DNA of 64,000 nt from Elysia crispata (GCA_033675545.1 JAWDGP010002497.1:159501-223500), one strand, 5' to 3'; shown: positions 21,881 through 36,329, counted from the stretch's first letter. Notes: generated by a model not told the origin, from the sequence alone. Made by a program: numbers and translations.

Positions 21881-22086
21881 CTGGATGCATCAGATTTAAG
21901 ATGTTTGGGAAATGATGTTTATGTTTGTTTGTTTGCCTCTACATAGAGCTCAACGGGTACCCAACCTGCATTTCTTTTATAAAATAAGGAGCTTTGTTTA
22001 ATTTAGGTCTAATTTTAAAATTTAAGTATGATAGATTTCGAGTCAACGTTTCCTGTTATACTGTCGAGAGTATTATCCATAACAGT

Positions 22087-22096
22087 TGTGGTAGTG

Positions 22097-22181
<85 letters not shown>

Positions 22182-22187
22182 TAGTGA

Positions 22188-22247
<60 letters not shown>

Positions 22248-22314
22248 CAGTAGTAGCAGATGGAGGCAGCAGCAGCAGTAGCAGTAGCAGTAGCAGCAGC
22301 AGCAGCAGCAGCAG

Positions 22315-22400
<86 letters not shown>

Positions 22401-22421
22401 ATAGTAGTAATGGTAGTAGTA

Positions 22422-22510
<89 letters not shown>
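22087..22510. repeat. Compound (AGT)n / (AGC)n microsatellite
   Basis: About 425 bp of AGT triplets with an AGC-rich centre (about 22245-22315). All the homopolymeric open frames here are triplet artefacts. Confidence 0.97.
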
Positions 22511-22511
<1 letters not shown>

Positions 22512-23570
22512 ATATAATGTTAATTGAAATTGAACGTCTCTGTAGAGCTTTATGAATATGACTTTTGTGCAAGGCATAGTTAACACAAAAAGAAAATGTA
22601 GAGAACAATCCAAGGGTTTACGCCTTCATCAAAATAAAGAATAAAAACAAGAAGGACAAACAACAACACACAGAGAATATAATGCAGCGATGAAAAGAAA
22701 CTCAAAAAGAAGAAAATTCAAATAGCTGATATGCGTTTATAGAAAGAAATTTCTTAAAAAGAAAAAAAAATGGAAAAAAGAAATGAAAATTTACAGAAGA
22801 GAACAGGAATTATAAGGGTTAGGCCTACAATAAGTTAAAAGAAATCGATGAATGACTAGATAAGTACATGTATTAAAACAAAGTAAATAGTTAAATATAC
22901 AAATAAATAAAACACATCGAAAAGATAATTTATAAAAAAAATGGAGAATAAGAGAACGAAATATAGAGAATTGGGAGAGCGAGTGACGCGTTTATTGTTT
23001 TTATCAACTAGGCTATATTATCAAGACTAATAGAGTTGAAATCTTTTAATTAAGGAAAAAAAAAACAAAAAAAAAAACCAACAAATCTCTAGAACAAGTT
23101 TCTGAATGTAAAACAAAATAAATCCCATGACCCAATGACTAGAAGTTAAAGGATGGCACTCAAAAGAAATTAATAATGCTATGTGAATAATAAGATAAAA
23201 ATATGTATGACCAAAAAAATAAAACCCCTACCTTTCTCAGGATCGATCCTTGATATTTGTCGATGATTTCAGACTCAACGCGTCTCTTTATATAAATTTC
23301 CAAAAAAAACAAAAAACATTTTAAATTCGATTAAAAATCTTCTTCTGGCTGTCAGATCTCCAACCCCCCCTTTTTTTTTCTTTTACACAGTTTCCTCACC
23401 ATGTCCATTACTCAACTAAAACCTTGTCACCAATAAGGAACATGATTTCTTCTCCCTCCTTTTTTTTCGTGGCATTCCCGTAATTTACAACCATAGTTTC
23501 ATGGTTCTTTAACTCTACTTCTCCTCTTTTGCACGTTTAAGCCATTCAACCCCCCCCCCCCCCCCACCCT
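22511..23570. other. Intergenic AT-rich, no gene recognised
   Basis: A-rich plus strand with many AAAGAAA runs. Nothing coding was recognised. Confidence 0.55.
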
Positions 23571-23750
23571 TTCTCTCTCTCTCTCTCACCCTCTCGCTTT
23601 CTTTCTCTCCCTCTCTCTCTTTTTCTCCCTCTCCCGCCCCCCCCCCTCCGCCAGCCGTCTCTCTGTCTCCTCTCTCTCTGCCTGTCGTCTGTCTCTGTCT
23701 CTCTCTGTCTCTCTGTCTCTCTCTGTCTCTCTGTCTCTCTGTCTCTCTCT
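23571..23750. repeat. (TC)n/(TCTG)n microsatellite
   Basis: A C run at about 23550 leads into ~180 bp of CT-rich repeats with TCTG phases. It joins directly to the AGT array. Confidence 0.93.
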
Positions 23751-24259
<509 letters not shown>

Positions 24260-24600
24260 TAGTGGTAAATTACGGAAAGAAGAGGGAAACGCGGAGGAGG
24301 AGAAGAAAGGAAAACACTACGATGGGCGAAGTTTTCTCACTGGCTACAAACTCCGCAAGGTATCATGCGGTATATTGGATACTTTCAAAGATATTGCAGA
24401 TTAGCTTTTTATAATTGAACGACGATATTTTCTAAATGTCCAATATTGCGTTTGAAAGTCTCCAACTCATAAACCTCTATGGTACCTTAAACTGTCCAGA
24501 AAAGAAAAGATAAGGTGTCCCCTTTCCCTTAGAATTGCTTAATTAGTCGTTCTCAACAATTTTGAATACATCTTCGCAAAAAAAAAAAAAAAAAAAAAAA
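24260..24600. other. Short noncoding spacer ending in poly(A)
   Basis: No gene recognised. It ends in an A run at about 24578-24600, immediately left of the module array. Confidence 0.6.
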
Positions 24601-24868
24601 TACTTTGTGTATATAATTATGTAAGGCAGTTACTCTTCTTGTTAGAATCATCTAGACTTCAACTCCTTCTCTTGCACCAACCATTAATTGGCATATAAGT
24701 TTATTTTTGCTATATCGAAATTTGTATATTTTTGTTCTTAGGATTCTTTGTAGTATTTGGTATACATCAAAACATGCTGACTTCCTCCTTTCCAGTCAGG
24801 TTTTTTTTAAAGGAATTCATTTAAGTTCTGCTTTTATGTCTTTGGATTATACACCCTTTTCTGCAAAT

Positions 24869-24872
<4 letters not shown>

Positions 24873-24928
<56 letters not shown>
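24873..24928. repeat. (TA)n in module spacer
   Basis: Pure TA run inside an array spacer. Related runs lie in other spacers at about 26738-26766, 31200-31283 and 33593-33618. Confidence 0.93.
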
Positions 24929-24930
<2 letters not shown>

Positions 24931-26734
24931 CTAACACTCTCTCCCAATATTCCTTTTTAAACATTTCATGCACGCTGAAATTGAATGTATATTGTTTCTT
25001 CTATTTCTATATTTCATTTTTTTTTTGCATGGCATTATTGTGTTTTGAGATCACAGAAGGTGAACATGTAAAGACCTGAAGTTAAGGACCAGGAAGAGAA
25101 GTTTCCAGACATACTTGGGACCCTTGGGCTAAGGATCACAATAGCAAAATGAGAATAAGAAATAATATGGAGGACAACACCTTTAGCCGTCCTGAACTGC
25201 AGGTGTCATGATCCTCAGGAAAGAAGACTACATTGCTGTCAACAACATGAATCAAAAAGGCCAGGTCAGCTACTATCCACAATTTTTCACATTTTGGGTT
25301 CCTACACATTTGAAAAGAATCTGGATTTGTTAAACTCCTTTTTTTCTTACAAACTGTAGAAAACAATTTTTTGGGCTAGTTTTATAATTTTTTTCCTTTG
25401 AACTTTGGTTTCCTATATGTTAGAACCTGCTGAATCTTTCCTTTCAGGTCAGGACTTTTTAAAACTCATTTAATTTAGATTTTTCTCTTCCTCTTTTAGA
25501 TTACACAGTTTGTTTTTCAACATAAAAGAAAAATATTCAAACACTTTTTCCCAAACTTAATTTCTAATGAATCATACGCAAAAAAAAATTGAATATAGTT
25601 TAGATGAAAACCTGATGAATTCCTCTTTGCAGTAGTTTTTTTTGTTTTTTAACCGATTTAATTTATATTGTGCATTCACAGTTATACCTTTTGATATTAC
25701 AGCCTTTTTCCAAATTACATGGACCAGGAACTAAAGACTCAAAAAAATAAAAGAGAGTAAACGACATGTACCAAGAAGTCTTGGTCAAGGTAAAGAACAA
25801 TGGTCACAGGTAAAGCAGCTACTCTTCTTGTCAGATTCATGTAGCCTTCACATCCTTTGCTTGCACCAACCATGAAAGGGACTGTAATATTATGCTGTAT
25901 TTTTGTCCTGTAGATTGTTAGTTTTGTTTAGTATAGATGAAAACCTGCTAAATTCCTCCTTTCCAGTCACGTTTGTTTTTAAACAGATTTGATTTACATT
26001 CTGCTTTTATATCTTTGGTTATTACAGCCTTTTTCAAACAGCAGCAATATACATATATTGTCAAATATATCTCCCAATATTCCTTTTTAATGTTTTTGTT
26101 TTTTTTTTGTAAAGAAAATTGAATGAAATTTCTTTCTCTTATTTCCTTTTTTTTTTTTTTGTGTGGAAAAAGTTTTCTCCAATTTTGAAGTAAGTTACAT
26201 TGATATTAGGTTTTAAGATCACAGAAGGTGAAGATGCAAAGGCAAGAAGTTTAGGACCAAGGAGAGGAGTTGAAGACAACAAGACAATAAAAATGAAAAA
26301 TAAGAGGACATCATTCTTCAGGCGAACTGGACTGTGAGTATCAGGATCTACAGGAAAGCGGGCTGTAGAGCTATTAAAAACACAAATAAAAAAGTCCATG
26401 TCAGATAAAATGGTAAAGACAGATACACACCATAGAAAAAAAACTTGCCCATTTAACCCTGTCTATTGCTACAACGTTTGAAAAGAAAGTTTCTTATTTT
26501 TTTTTTGGTTCATTTATATTTATTTTATCCCTTTTTATTTGTACTTTGGTTTAGCAGTGGTGAATACCTGCTCAGTCTCTGCTTTTCAACCCAGCCTTTT
26601 TTTGAATTGATTAATACAGATTCTGCTCTTTGGCTCTTAAATTTCGAAGCTTGTTTTGCAACTCAAAAGAAAAAGTATTCCTATACTTTGTCTCGAAATT
26701 CCTTTTTAATGTTTCATATATATATGAATTTTAA

Positions 26735-26770
<36 letters not shown>

Positions 26771-29700
26771 TTAAAATTGAATGAAATTGCCTTCTCCTAT
26801 TTTTATTTCCATAAAATTGTTCTCTGTAATTGAAATAAGTCATATTGTGATATTACCTTTCAAGATCACAGAAGAAAAAGATGCTAAAGACCTGAAGTTA
26901 AGGAGCATGAAAAAAAGCTGGAAGAGAGTTCTGTGACTGGTTTGCTAAGATTCTCCATGGGGAGAAGACAAGATGACAGCAAGGAAAAGACCTGGAGGAT
27001 TGAACATTCAGATATACAAGAACTACATAGACCAGGAACTAAAGATACAAAAAATTACACGAGTTTAAAAAACATGTACTATGAAGACGTGGTCATGGTA
27101 AAGAACAAGGATCACAGGTAAGGCAGCTACACTTCTTGTCAGAATCATAAAGCCTTCAACTCCTTTGCTTGCATCAACCATGAAAGGGACTGTTATTTAA
27201 TTTTTGCTATTGATATTTATATTTTTGTCCTTTGGATTCTTCGTATTATTTGTGTATATAAAATTATGCTGAACTCTTTATTTACAGTCAGGGTTACTTT
27301 TTTAAAGGATTTGATTTACTTTCTGCTTCTATGTCTTTTGATATTGCAGCCTTTGTTGCAACATCAAAAATATATATATTATATTCTAACTCTTTGTTGC
27401 AACATCAAAAATATATATATTATATTCTAACTCTTCCTCCCTTTTTAATGTTTCATGAGCGCTGAAATTGAATGTACATTTTTTTCTTCTTTTTTCTACA
27501 TTTCATTTTTTTTTTGCATGGCAAAAATGTTCCCTTATATTTGAAATAAGTGGCATCATGTTATTGTTTTTAAAGATCACAGAATGTGAACATGTAAAGA
27601 CCTGAATTTGAGGACCAGGAAGAGAAGTTTCCAGAGATACTTGGGACCCTTACACCAGGGATCACCATGGCCAAATAACAATCAGAAATAAATTGGAGGA
27701 CAACACCTTTAGCCTTCCTGAACTACAGGGGTCATGATCTACAGGAAAGAAGACTATCATGCTGTCAACAACAAGAATCAAAAAGGCCAGGTCAGCTATT
27801 ATACAATATATTTACATATTGGTTAACTTCACAACTCAAAAAAATCTGGATCTGTAAATTCTTCTTTTCCTACAAACTGCAGAATACAGAATTTTTTTTT
27901 TTGCTTGTTTTATCTGGATTTTTTTTTGACTTTGAACTTTGGTTTCCTATTTGTTAAAACCCATGGAATCTTTCCTTTCCAGTCAGGACTTGTTTTAAAC
28001 TCATTTAATTTAGATTTTTCTTTTCATCTTTTAGATTGCACAGTTTGTTTTGCCACTCAAAAGAAAAATATTCCAACACTTTCTCTCAACTTACTCTCAA
28101 TGATTCATATGCATAAAAAAAATTGAACATACCGTAAATGCTTTCTCCTATATTTTTTTTATTTTTTAATTTTGTAATGAATGCAAAATTGTTCTCCATA
28201 TTTGAAAAAAGTCATGATATTGCATTTTTAGATCACAGAGGGCGAAGCCATAAAGACTAGTTTAGAAGTTTAGGACCAGGAAGAATAGCTGGAACAGAAT
28301 GATGTAAGACTGTAAAGCTAAGGTTCCAGGTGTTCAAAAGACAAGTTGAGAGAAAGCGAAGACCTGGAGAACTGAAACATTGAATCATTCAAGAACTACA
28401 TTGCTGTCAACAACGTGAATAAAAAGGCCAGGTCAGCTACTATCCACTATATTTACAAATTGGTTAGCTACACCTATGGAACGAATCTGAATCTGTAAAC
28501 TCGTTCTTTTCCTACAAACCGTAGATAAACAGAAATGTTTTTTTTTTTGCTTGTTTTATCAATATTTACTTTTCTTTAAACTTTTGTTTCCTATATGTTA
28601 AAACCTGCTAAATGTTTCCTTTTCTAGTCGGGACTTTCTTTTAAAAGCTTGTTATTCATATTTTTCTTTTCCGCTTTTAGACTACACAGCTTGTTTTGCA
28701 ACCCAAAAGAAAAATATTCCAACAGTTTCTCCCAGACTCCTTTTAAATGATTCATATACAAAAAAAAAATGAATATAAATGCTTTCTTCTATTGATTTTT
28801 GCATTTTTTTCCTTTAGATTTTTAGTTTTATTTAGTAGAGATGAAAACCTGTTAAATTCCACTTTTCCAGTCATGTTTTTTTCCACAGTTTTTATTCATA
28901 TTCTGCTCTTATATCTTTGAAAATTACAGCCTTTTTTTCGAACTACAGGGACCAGAAACTAAAGGTACAAAAAATTACTCGATGAAACTCGATATACTAA
29001 TAAAATATGCTCAAGGCAAAGAGCAATTGTCACAGGTAAGGCAGCTACTCCTTTGCCTGCACCAACCATGAAAGAGACTGTAATATTATTTTTTCTATTT
29101 TTGTCCTTTTGTTTCTTAGTTTTATTTAGTATGTACAAAAACCTGCTAAAATCCTTCTTTCCAGTCAATTTTTTTTTGTAACAGATTTGATGTACATTCT
29201 GCTTTTATATCTTTGAATATTTTAGCCTTTTTTTTTCAAATGGTAGAAACAAACATAAACTTTGTAATATTTCTCCAAGATTTCTTTTTAATGTTATATA
29301 CAAAGAAAATTGAAACAAAATTCTTTCTCCTATTTTCTTTTTTTCATCTTTTTTGTGAGTGAAATGTTTTTCTCCAATTTCGAAATAAGTTACATCATGA
29401 TATTAGGTTTTAAGATCACAGAAAGCAACGGTAGACAGATTAGAAAATAATTACCAGGAAGAGAAATTTGAAGAGGTACCTGGGATCCTTAAATTAGATA
29501 TCATCATGGCCAGAAGACAACACGACAATAAAAAAAGAGAAAAGAGGACAGCATTATTCAGACAAACTGGAATATGGGGATCGGGATCTACAGGAAAGCA
29601 GGCTATAAAGCTATTAAAAACACACAAACACAGACCAAGTCAGCTACGATGGTAAAGATAGATATATACACACCTCATTTATCTTTATTTTTTTCCCTTT

Positions 29701-31199
29701 CTATTTGTACTTTGGTTTAGCATTGGTGAGTACCTGCTCAATCTCTTTTTTTCAGCGCATACTTTTTGTTTCAACTGATTACTTTAAATTCTGCTCTTTG
29801 GCTTTTAGATTTCGAAGCTTGCTGTGCAAGGCAAAAGAAAAATATTCTTCCATTTTCTCTCTAAATTTCTATTTAATTTTTCATATATATTTGTATATTA
29901 TATATAGATATATATTTACACATGCTATTACAATTGAATGGATTTGCTTTCTCCTACTTCTTTTTTCATTTTGTTTGGCTGGTAAAATTGTTCTTAGTAA
30001 TTAATTAGTCATATTTAGATATTATGTTTCCAGATTACAGAATGCAAAGACGCAAAAGGCATCAAATTAAGGAGCATGAAGAGAAGCTGGAAAAGAGTTC
30101 AGTGACTGGTTAGCTAAGATTCTCCATGGGCAGAAGACAAGAATACAGTGAGGAAGAGACCTGGAGGACTGAACATTGAGATCTACGTGAACTACATGGA
30201 CCAGGAACTAAAGATACAAAAAATTACATGAGTATAAAAAACATGTACTAAGAAGACATGGACAAGGCAAAGAACAATGGCCACACGTAAGGCAGCTATT
30301 TTTCTTGTCAGAATCATAAAGCCTTCAACTCATTTGCTTATACCAACCATGAAAAGGACTAATATTATGCTTGTATTTTTATCCTTGAGATTCTTCGGGT
30401 TTTTTTTTTAGTATAGATGAAAACCTGCTGAATTCCTCCCATCCAGTGAAGTTTTTTTTTTCTTTAAACAGATTTAATTTACATTCTGCTTTTATATCTT
30501 TGGATATTACAGCCTTTTTTCAAACTTCAAAAATATACAAATATTTTCTTACACTATCGCTAATATTCCTTTTTAATGTTACATGTAAAAAAAATTGAAT
30601 GAAAATTCCTTATATTTGAATTAAGTCATATTAAATATTTGTGTCTTTAGATCACAGAAGGCGAAGATGGAAAGATTAGAATGTTGAGTACCAAGAAAGG
30701 GAGTTTGAAGAGGTACCTAGGGCCCTTACACTAGATATCACCATGGCCAGAAGTCAAGATGACAATAAAAAAAAAATAGATAAGAGGGCAGCATACTTCA
30801 GGCAAACTGGACCGTGAGAATCAGGATATACAGGAAAGAATACTATACAGCTATTAAAAACACACAAAAAAGACCAAGTCAGCTACAATGGTAAAGATAG
30901 ATATAAACAAACACCTCAGAAAAAAACTTTGACCATTTAACTCCCTGTATTGGTACAACGAGTCCTTTGGAAAGAATGTTTTTTTTTTTTGCTTCATTTA
31001 TCTTTATTTTTTTCCTTTTTATTTTTACTTTGGTTTAGCATTGGTGGGTACCTTCTCAATATCTTTTTTTCAGCCCAGACTTATTTTTCAACTGATTGAT
31101 TTAAATTCTGCTCTTTGGCTTTTAGATTTCGAAGCTTCTTTTGCAACACAAAAGAAAAATATTCCTACACTTTCTCCCAAATATCCTATTGAATATTTC

Positions 31200-31226
31200 A
31201 TATATATATGTATATATATATATTTA

Positions 31227-31283
<57 letters not shown>
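31200..31283. repeat. (TA)n in module spacer
   Basis: About 80 bp of TA-rich repeats following a TTTCATATATA phrase, the position where other modules also carry TA runs. Confidence 0.93.
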
Positions 31284-31287
<4 letters not shown>

Positions 31288-31369
31288 TTAAAATTTAATG
31301 AAATTGATTTCTCCTATTTCTTTTTTCATTTTGTTTTGCCTGGTAAAATTGTTCTGCATAATTAAAGTA

Positions 31370-32470
31370 CGTATTCGCTCCAATAGTAGCGCCGGGCGCG
31401 TGAAAATGAAGAGGGGGGGTGCGTCTAATGGAATGTTTTGGATGACTTTCTTCAAAGACAAAGTGCCGCCGTTTCCGCCGTCGCCGCCTTCCCTCCTCCC
31501 CCCCCCCCCTCAAGTTAGTTTTAGAGTGCCATGGTTGGGTTACATTGGAATTCGGCCTTGGCCACGTGGTCAGAGACCAAGCCTATTGTATAATTCTCTC
31601 ATTCGCTCACCGCACATTTCGTTCCGTTCTTGTCATTTCCTCTTCAAATTGCTTTGCGATCAACATGTCAACAACAAAACGATCATTCGATACTGCTTTC
31701 AAATTGAAAGTGGTAAAAGCTGCAAAGGATCACAGCAAACACTATGCTGCCAAGCTTTTTAATGTGAACAGGAGGAGGGTACAGGAGTGGTGTGCGCAAA
31801 AGGAAAAGTTGCAGTCTAACACAAAGTGGTCGGCCAAGTGATGCAAAGCGTCGTAGACTGCAAGGTGGTGGCAGAAAGTGCATAAACGAGGACATAGACA
31901 ATGCAGTATTACATTGGCTTCAAGAGCGACGTGAAGCTGGAGTGAGAGTGACTGGCAAAGCGCGAGATCGTGAGGAAGAGCTTCAAAAAGTGTGGCATCT
32001 CCTGCTCACTGGGTGGGAGTGAGGACCACCTCTTCAACGAGGACGATGATGGTGATTTCGAGGGATTTACCCCCCTGGAGACCAGCTTGGCCGAGGACAA
32101 CCTAGCCAACAGTACATCTGCTGTTGACACCCGCCAACTTGTTCTCAGTGAGGAAAGTGAAGAATGCGACGCGTCATTCGAGTCCGATGACTACGATGAC
32201 TACGAGGACTGCAATAGTCCAGGACATTAACCTCAGACGCCTTAGTACTGACTTTGACATCCCCAATTTGACAATTGCAGTATCAAAGTCATTCTTTGTT
32301 TACATGTGTTGTCTGTTGCTATCATCAGATCTATCGCTTAATTAATGTTTTGAGTTTGAGTTTAATAAGAATCTTTTGTTCTCGAAAGTGGTGTTTTTTA
32401 AGTGTTGCTTGGATGGGAAGGGGGGGGGGGGCGTTTATTAGAGATGGCGCTACTAATGGAGGGAATACGG
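31370..32470 (+). mobile_element. Internally deleted pogo/Tigger-type DNA transposon
   Basis: The terminal inverted repeats are about 25 bp: the left end carries TATTCGCTCC and TAGTAGCGCC, and the right end, reversed, carries TATTCCCTCC and the same TAGTAGCGCC. Both sides are flanked by TA (31368-31369 and 32471-32472), the target duplication of Tc1/mariner/pogo elements. The neighbouring array modules supply the empty site: where they read AATTGAAATAAGTCATATT, this copy is split at the TA. G-rich runs lie near both ends. At 1.1 kb it is too short for an autonomous element. Confidence 0.88.
31665..32230 (+). pseudogene. Pogo/Tigger-like transposase remnant, catalytic core deleted
   Basis: Starts MSTTKRSFDTAFKLKVVKAA, a helix-turn-helix of the pogo/CENP-B kind, with NVNRRRVQEWCAQKEKL as recognition helix. 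After a frameshift near 31815-31830 it reads GRPSDAKRRRLQGGGRK and a second CENP-B-type segment (AVLHWLQERREAGVRVTGKA). At about 31960 it jumps, with another frame change, to the C-terminal phrase VRKSFKKCGISCSLGGSED and an acidic tail, ending TAA at 32228-32230. The DDE domain that normally lies between these parts is missing, so it cannot act as a transposase. Confidence 0.82.
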
Positions 32471-35400
32471 TAGTTCATATTGTGATATTACGTTTCCAGA
32501 TTACAGAAGGCAAATATGCAAAAGACCTAAAGTTAAGGAGCATGAAGAGAAGCTGGAAAAGAGTTCTGTGACTGGTTAGCTAAGATTCTCCATGAGCAGA
32601 AGACAAGAGGAAATTAAGGAAGAGACCTGGAGGACTGAACATTGAGATATACAAGAATTACATTGACCAGAAAATAAAGATAAAAAAAAATCACACGAGT
32701 ATAAAAAACATTTACTAAAAAGACATGGTCAAGGCAAAGAACAATTGTCACAGGTAAGGCAGCTACTCTTCTTGTCATAATCATAAAGCCTTCAACTCCT
32801 TTGCTTCCACAAACTATAAAAGGGACTGTAATATTATGTTTGTATTTTTGTCCTTTAGATTCTTATTTTTCTAGTGTAGATAAAAACCTGCTGGTATCCT
32901 CCTGGATATTACAGCCTTTTTTTCAAACTTCAAAAATATACATATAGGTTGTGACACTTTCTCCCCATATTCCTGTCTAATGTCACATGTGAAGAAAATA
33001 AAATAAAAATTCTTTCTCCTATTTCATTTTCTTCATCTTTTTTGTGTAGCAAAATTGTTCCTTATATTTGGATTAGTTCATATAAAATAACTGTGTTTTA
33101 AGATCACAGAAGGCGAAGATGGAAAAATTAGAATGTTAAATACCAAGAAAGGGAGTTTGGAGAGGTACCTGGGACCCTTACGCTAGATATACCAATGGCC
33201 ACAAGACAACGAGAATAAAAGAAAAGATAAGACCAGGTCATCTGCAATGGTGAAGATAGATATATACATGCCTGAGAAAAAAAAAACTTACCCATTTAAG
33301 TCAGTCTATTGCTATAACCTATGAAAAAGAAAGTTTTTTTTGTTTTTTGTTTTTCTTTTATTTATCATTATTTTTTTCCTTTTCATTTGTACTTTTGTTA
33401 GAACTGGTAAATACAGGCTGAATCATTCCTTTTCAGTCCAGACTTTTTTTCAATTGATTAATTTAGATTCTGCTCTTTGGCTTTTAGATTTCAAAGCTAG
33501 TTGTGCATCGCAAAAGAAAAATCTTCTTACACTTTCTCTCTTTCTATTTAATGTTTCATATATAATTGTATATTATAAATGTATGTATGTATACATATAT
33601 ATATATCTAATATATATATGGGCGCATAAAATATAATTGATTTGCTTTCTCCTATTTCGTTTTTCACTTTGTTTTGCTTGATAAAATTGTACTCCTGTAA
33701 TTGAAATAAGTCATATTTTGATATTATGTTTCCAGATTACCGAAGACAAAGATGCAACAAACCTGAAGTTCAGGAGAATGAAGAGAAGCTGGAAAAGAGT
33801 TCTGTGACTTGTTAGCTAAGATTCTCCATGGGCAGAAGACAAGATGACAGTGAGGAAGAAACATGAAGGACTGAAAACTGAGATTTACAAGAACTACATG
33901 GACCAGGAACTGTCAACAACATGAATCAAAAAGGCCAGGTCAGCTACTATCCACAATTTTTACATATTCGTTTGCTACTCCTCTGAAAAGACACTGGATC
34001 TGTAAACTCCTTCTTTTCATACAAAACGTCGACAAAAAAAAATTTTTTTTTGGCTTGTTTTATCAAAGTTTTCATCTTCTTTGAACCTTGATTTCATATC
34101 TGTCAAAATCTGATGAAACTTTCCTTTCCAGTCGGAATTATTTTTAAACTCTTTTAATTTAGATTTTTCTCTTCTGCTTTTAGATTACACAGCTTGTTAA
34201 GCAACACAAAAGAAAAATATTCCAACATTTTGTCCCAAACTTCCTTTTCAATAGTTGATGTGCAAAAAAAATTAAATATTAATGCTTTCCTCTATTTATT
34301 TTTTAGTTTGGTTTGAGTAGCAAAATAGTTTTCCATATTTGAAATAAGTCATGTCATGATATTACATTTTAAGGATCAAAGAGGCTGAAGCCACAAAGAC
34401 CAGTCCAGAAGTTTAGGATCAGGGACAATAGCTGGAAGAGAGCTTAGCATTGTAAAGCTCAGGATCTCAATGTTCAAGAGACAAGTTGAGAGAAAGGAAA
34501 GACCTGGAGGAGTGAATCATTGCGTCATTCAAGAACTACATGGACCACGAACTAAAGAAACAAAAAATTATACAACTGTAAACAACATGTGCTAAATGAC
34601 ATCGTCATCGTAAAGAACAATGGTCACAGGTAAGGCAGCTACTTTTCTTGTCAGAATCATATGGCCTTCAACTACTTTGCTTGCACCAACCATGAAAGGG
34701 ACTTTAAAAATTATTTTTTGTATTTTTGTCCCTTAGATTCTTAGATTCTTTTTAGTATAGATAAAAACCTGCTGATATCCTCCATTCCAGTCACATTTTT
34801 TTTTAAACAGATTTGATTTACATTCTGCTTTTATATCTTTGGATATTACAGCCTTTTTTCAAACGGTAAAAATAAACAAATATTTTCGAATGTTTCTCCC
34901 AATTTTCCTTTTTAATGTTATATGCAAAGAAAATTGAATAAAAATTTTTTCTCCTATTTCCTATTTTTCCTCTTTTTTTTTTGTGTAGCAAAAGTTTTCT
35001 CCAATTTTGAAATAAGTTACAACATGATATTAGGTTTTAAGATCACAGAAGGCAAAGATGGAAAGACAAGAAGTTAAGGATCAAGAAAGGCAGTTCGAAG
35101 AGTTACCTGCGACCCTTACGCTGGATATCATCATGGCCAGAAGACAACACGACAATGAAAAAAGAGATAAGTGGACAACATTCTTCAGGCGAACTGGACA
35201 ATGGGGATCAGGATCTACAGGAAAGCAGGCTAAGAACTATAAAAAACACAAATAAAAAAGACCATTCAGCTACAATGGTATATATATGCACTTAAAAATG
35301 AATGGATTTGCTTTCTCCTATTTTATTTTTCATTTTATTTTGCCAAGTAAAATTGTTTTTGACAATTGAAATTAGTCATATTTTGATATTATTTCCAGAT

Positions 35401-36329
35401 TACAGAAGGCTAAGACGCAAAAGAACTTAAATTAAGGAGCATGAAAAGAAGCTGGAAAAGAGTTCAGTGACTGGATAGCTAAGATTCTCTATGGGCAGAA
35501 GACAAGAGTACAATGAGGAAGAGACCTGGAGGAATGAACATTGAGATCTACAAGAATTAGATGGACCAGGAACTGTCAACAACATGAATCAAAAAGGTCA
35601 GGTCAGCTGCTATCTACAATTTTTACATATTGGTTAGCTACACCTCTGAAAAGACTCCGGATCTGTAAACTCCTTCTCTTCCTACAGACTGTAGATGGAC
35701 AGAAATGTTTTTTTGCTTGTTTTATCATTATTTTGCAAAACTTTCTATCAAACTTCTTTTTCAATGATTTATATGCAAAACAAATTGAGTTTGCATTTTT
35801 TCCCTTTAGATTTTTAGTTTGATTTATTATAGATGAAAGCTTGCTGAATTGAACTTTTCCAGTCATGTTTTTTTTTTTTTTAAACAGATTTTATTTATAT
35901 TCTGCTATGATACCTTTGGATATTACAGCCTTTTTTCGAAGTACATAAACTAGAACTAAAGATACAAAAAATATAAATGAGTGTAAACAACATGTACCAA
36001 GAAGACATGGTCAAGGCAAAGAACAATGGTCACAGGTGGTCACAGATAAGGCAGCTACTCTTCTCCTCAGAATCATGTAGCCTTCAACTCCTGCTCTTAA
36101 ACGTCATGTAATTTTATTTTTGCTATTCATATTTGTATATTTGTCCTTTGTAATATTTGTATTTTTTTTTTAAATAGATAAAAACATCCTGAATTCCTTC
36201 TTTCCAGTCAGGGTCTTTTTTTTAAGGATTTCATTTCATTCTACTTTTATGCCTTTGGATATTACAGCCTTTGTTGCAACAACAAAAATAGTGATATATG
36301 TTTTAACTCGTCCGGTCCATATTCCTTTT

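Larger units (their letters stand above)
24601..36329 (+). repeat. Array of diverged ~640-bp modules with exon-like and intron-like halves
   Basis: Each module has a purine-rich block of about 150-260 bp starting ATCACAGAAGG or ATTACAGAAGG. The block is preceded by a T-rich tract with TTTCCAG or TTTTAAG and often ends CACAG|GTAAGGCAGCTAC or GGCCAG|GTCAGCTAC. A pyrimidine-rich AT spacer follows. Block starts are near 25055, 26218, 26865, 27585, 28230, 29414, 30033, 30651, 32497, 33103, 33735, 34373, 35041 and 35398, giving steps near 620-720 bp. At least four block types recur (GGACCAGGAAGAG; AGGAGCATGAAGAGAAGCTG; GACAACACGACAAT; GAAGCCATAAAGACTAG). No block reads as one open frame. This could be a satellite-like expansion or tandemly copied noncoding exons. 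Confidence 0.75.

Noticed and set aside
22015..22613. Several poly-Leu, poly-Val, poly-Ser and poly-Tyr open frames
   Set aside because: All are frames of the AGT/AGC microsatellite.
26933..27121. 62-codon open frame in a module block (SMGRRQDDSKE)
   Set aside because: Equivalent blocks in other modules carry stops and frame changes, so there is no sign of conserved coding.
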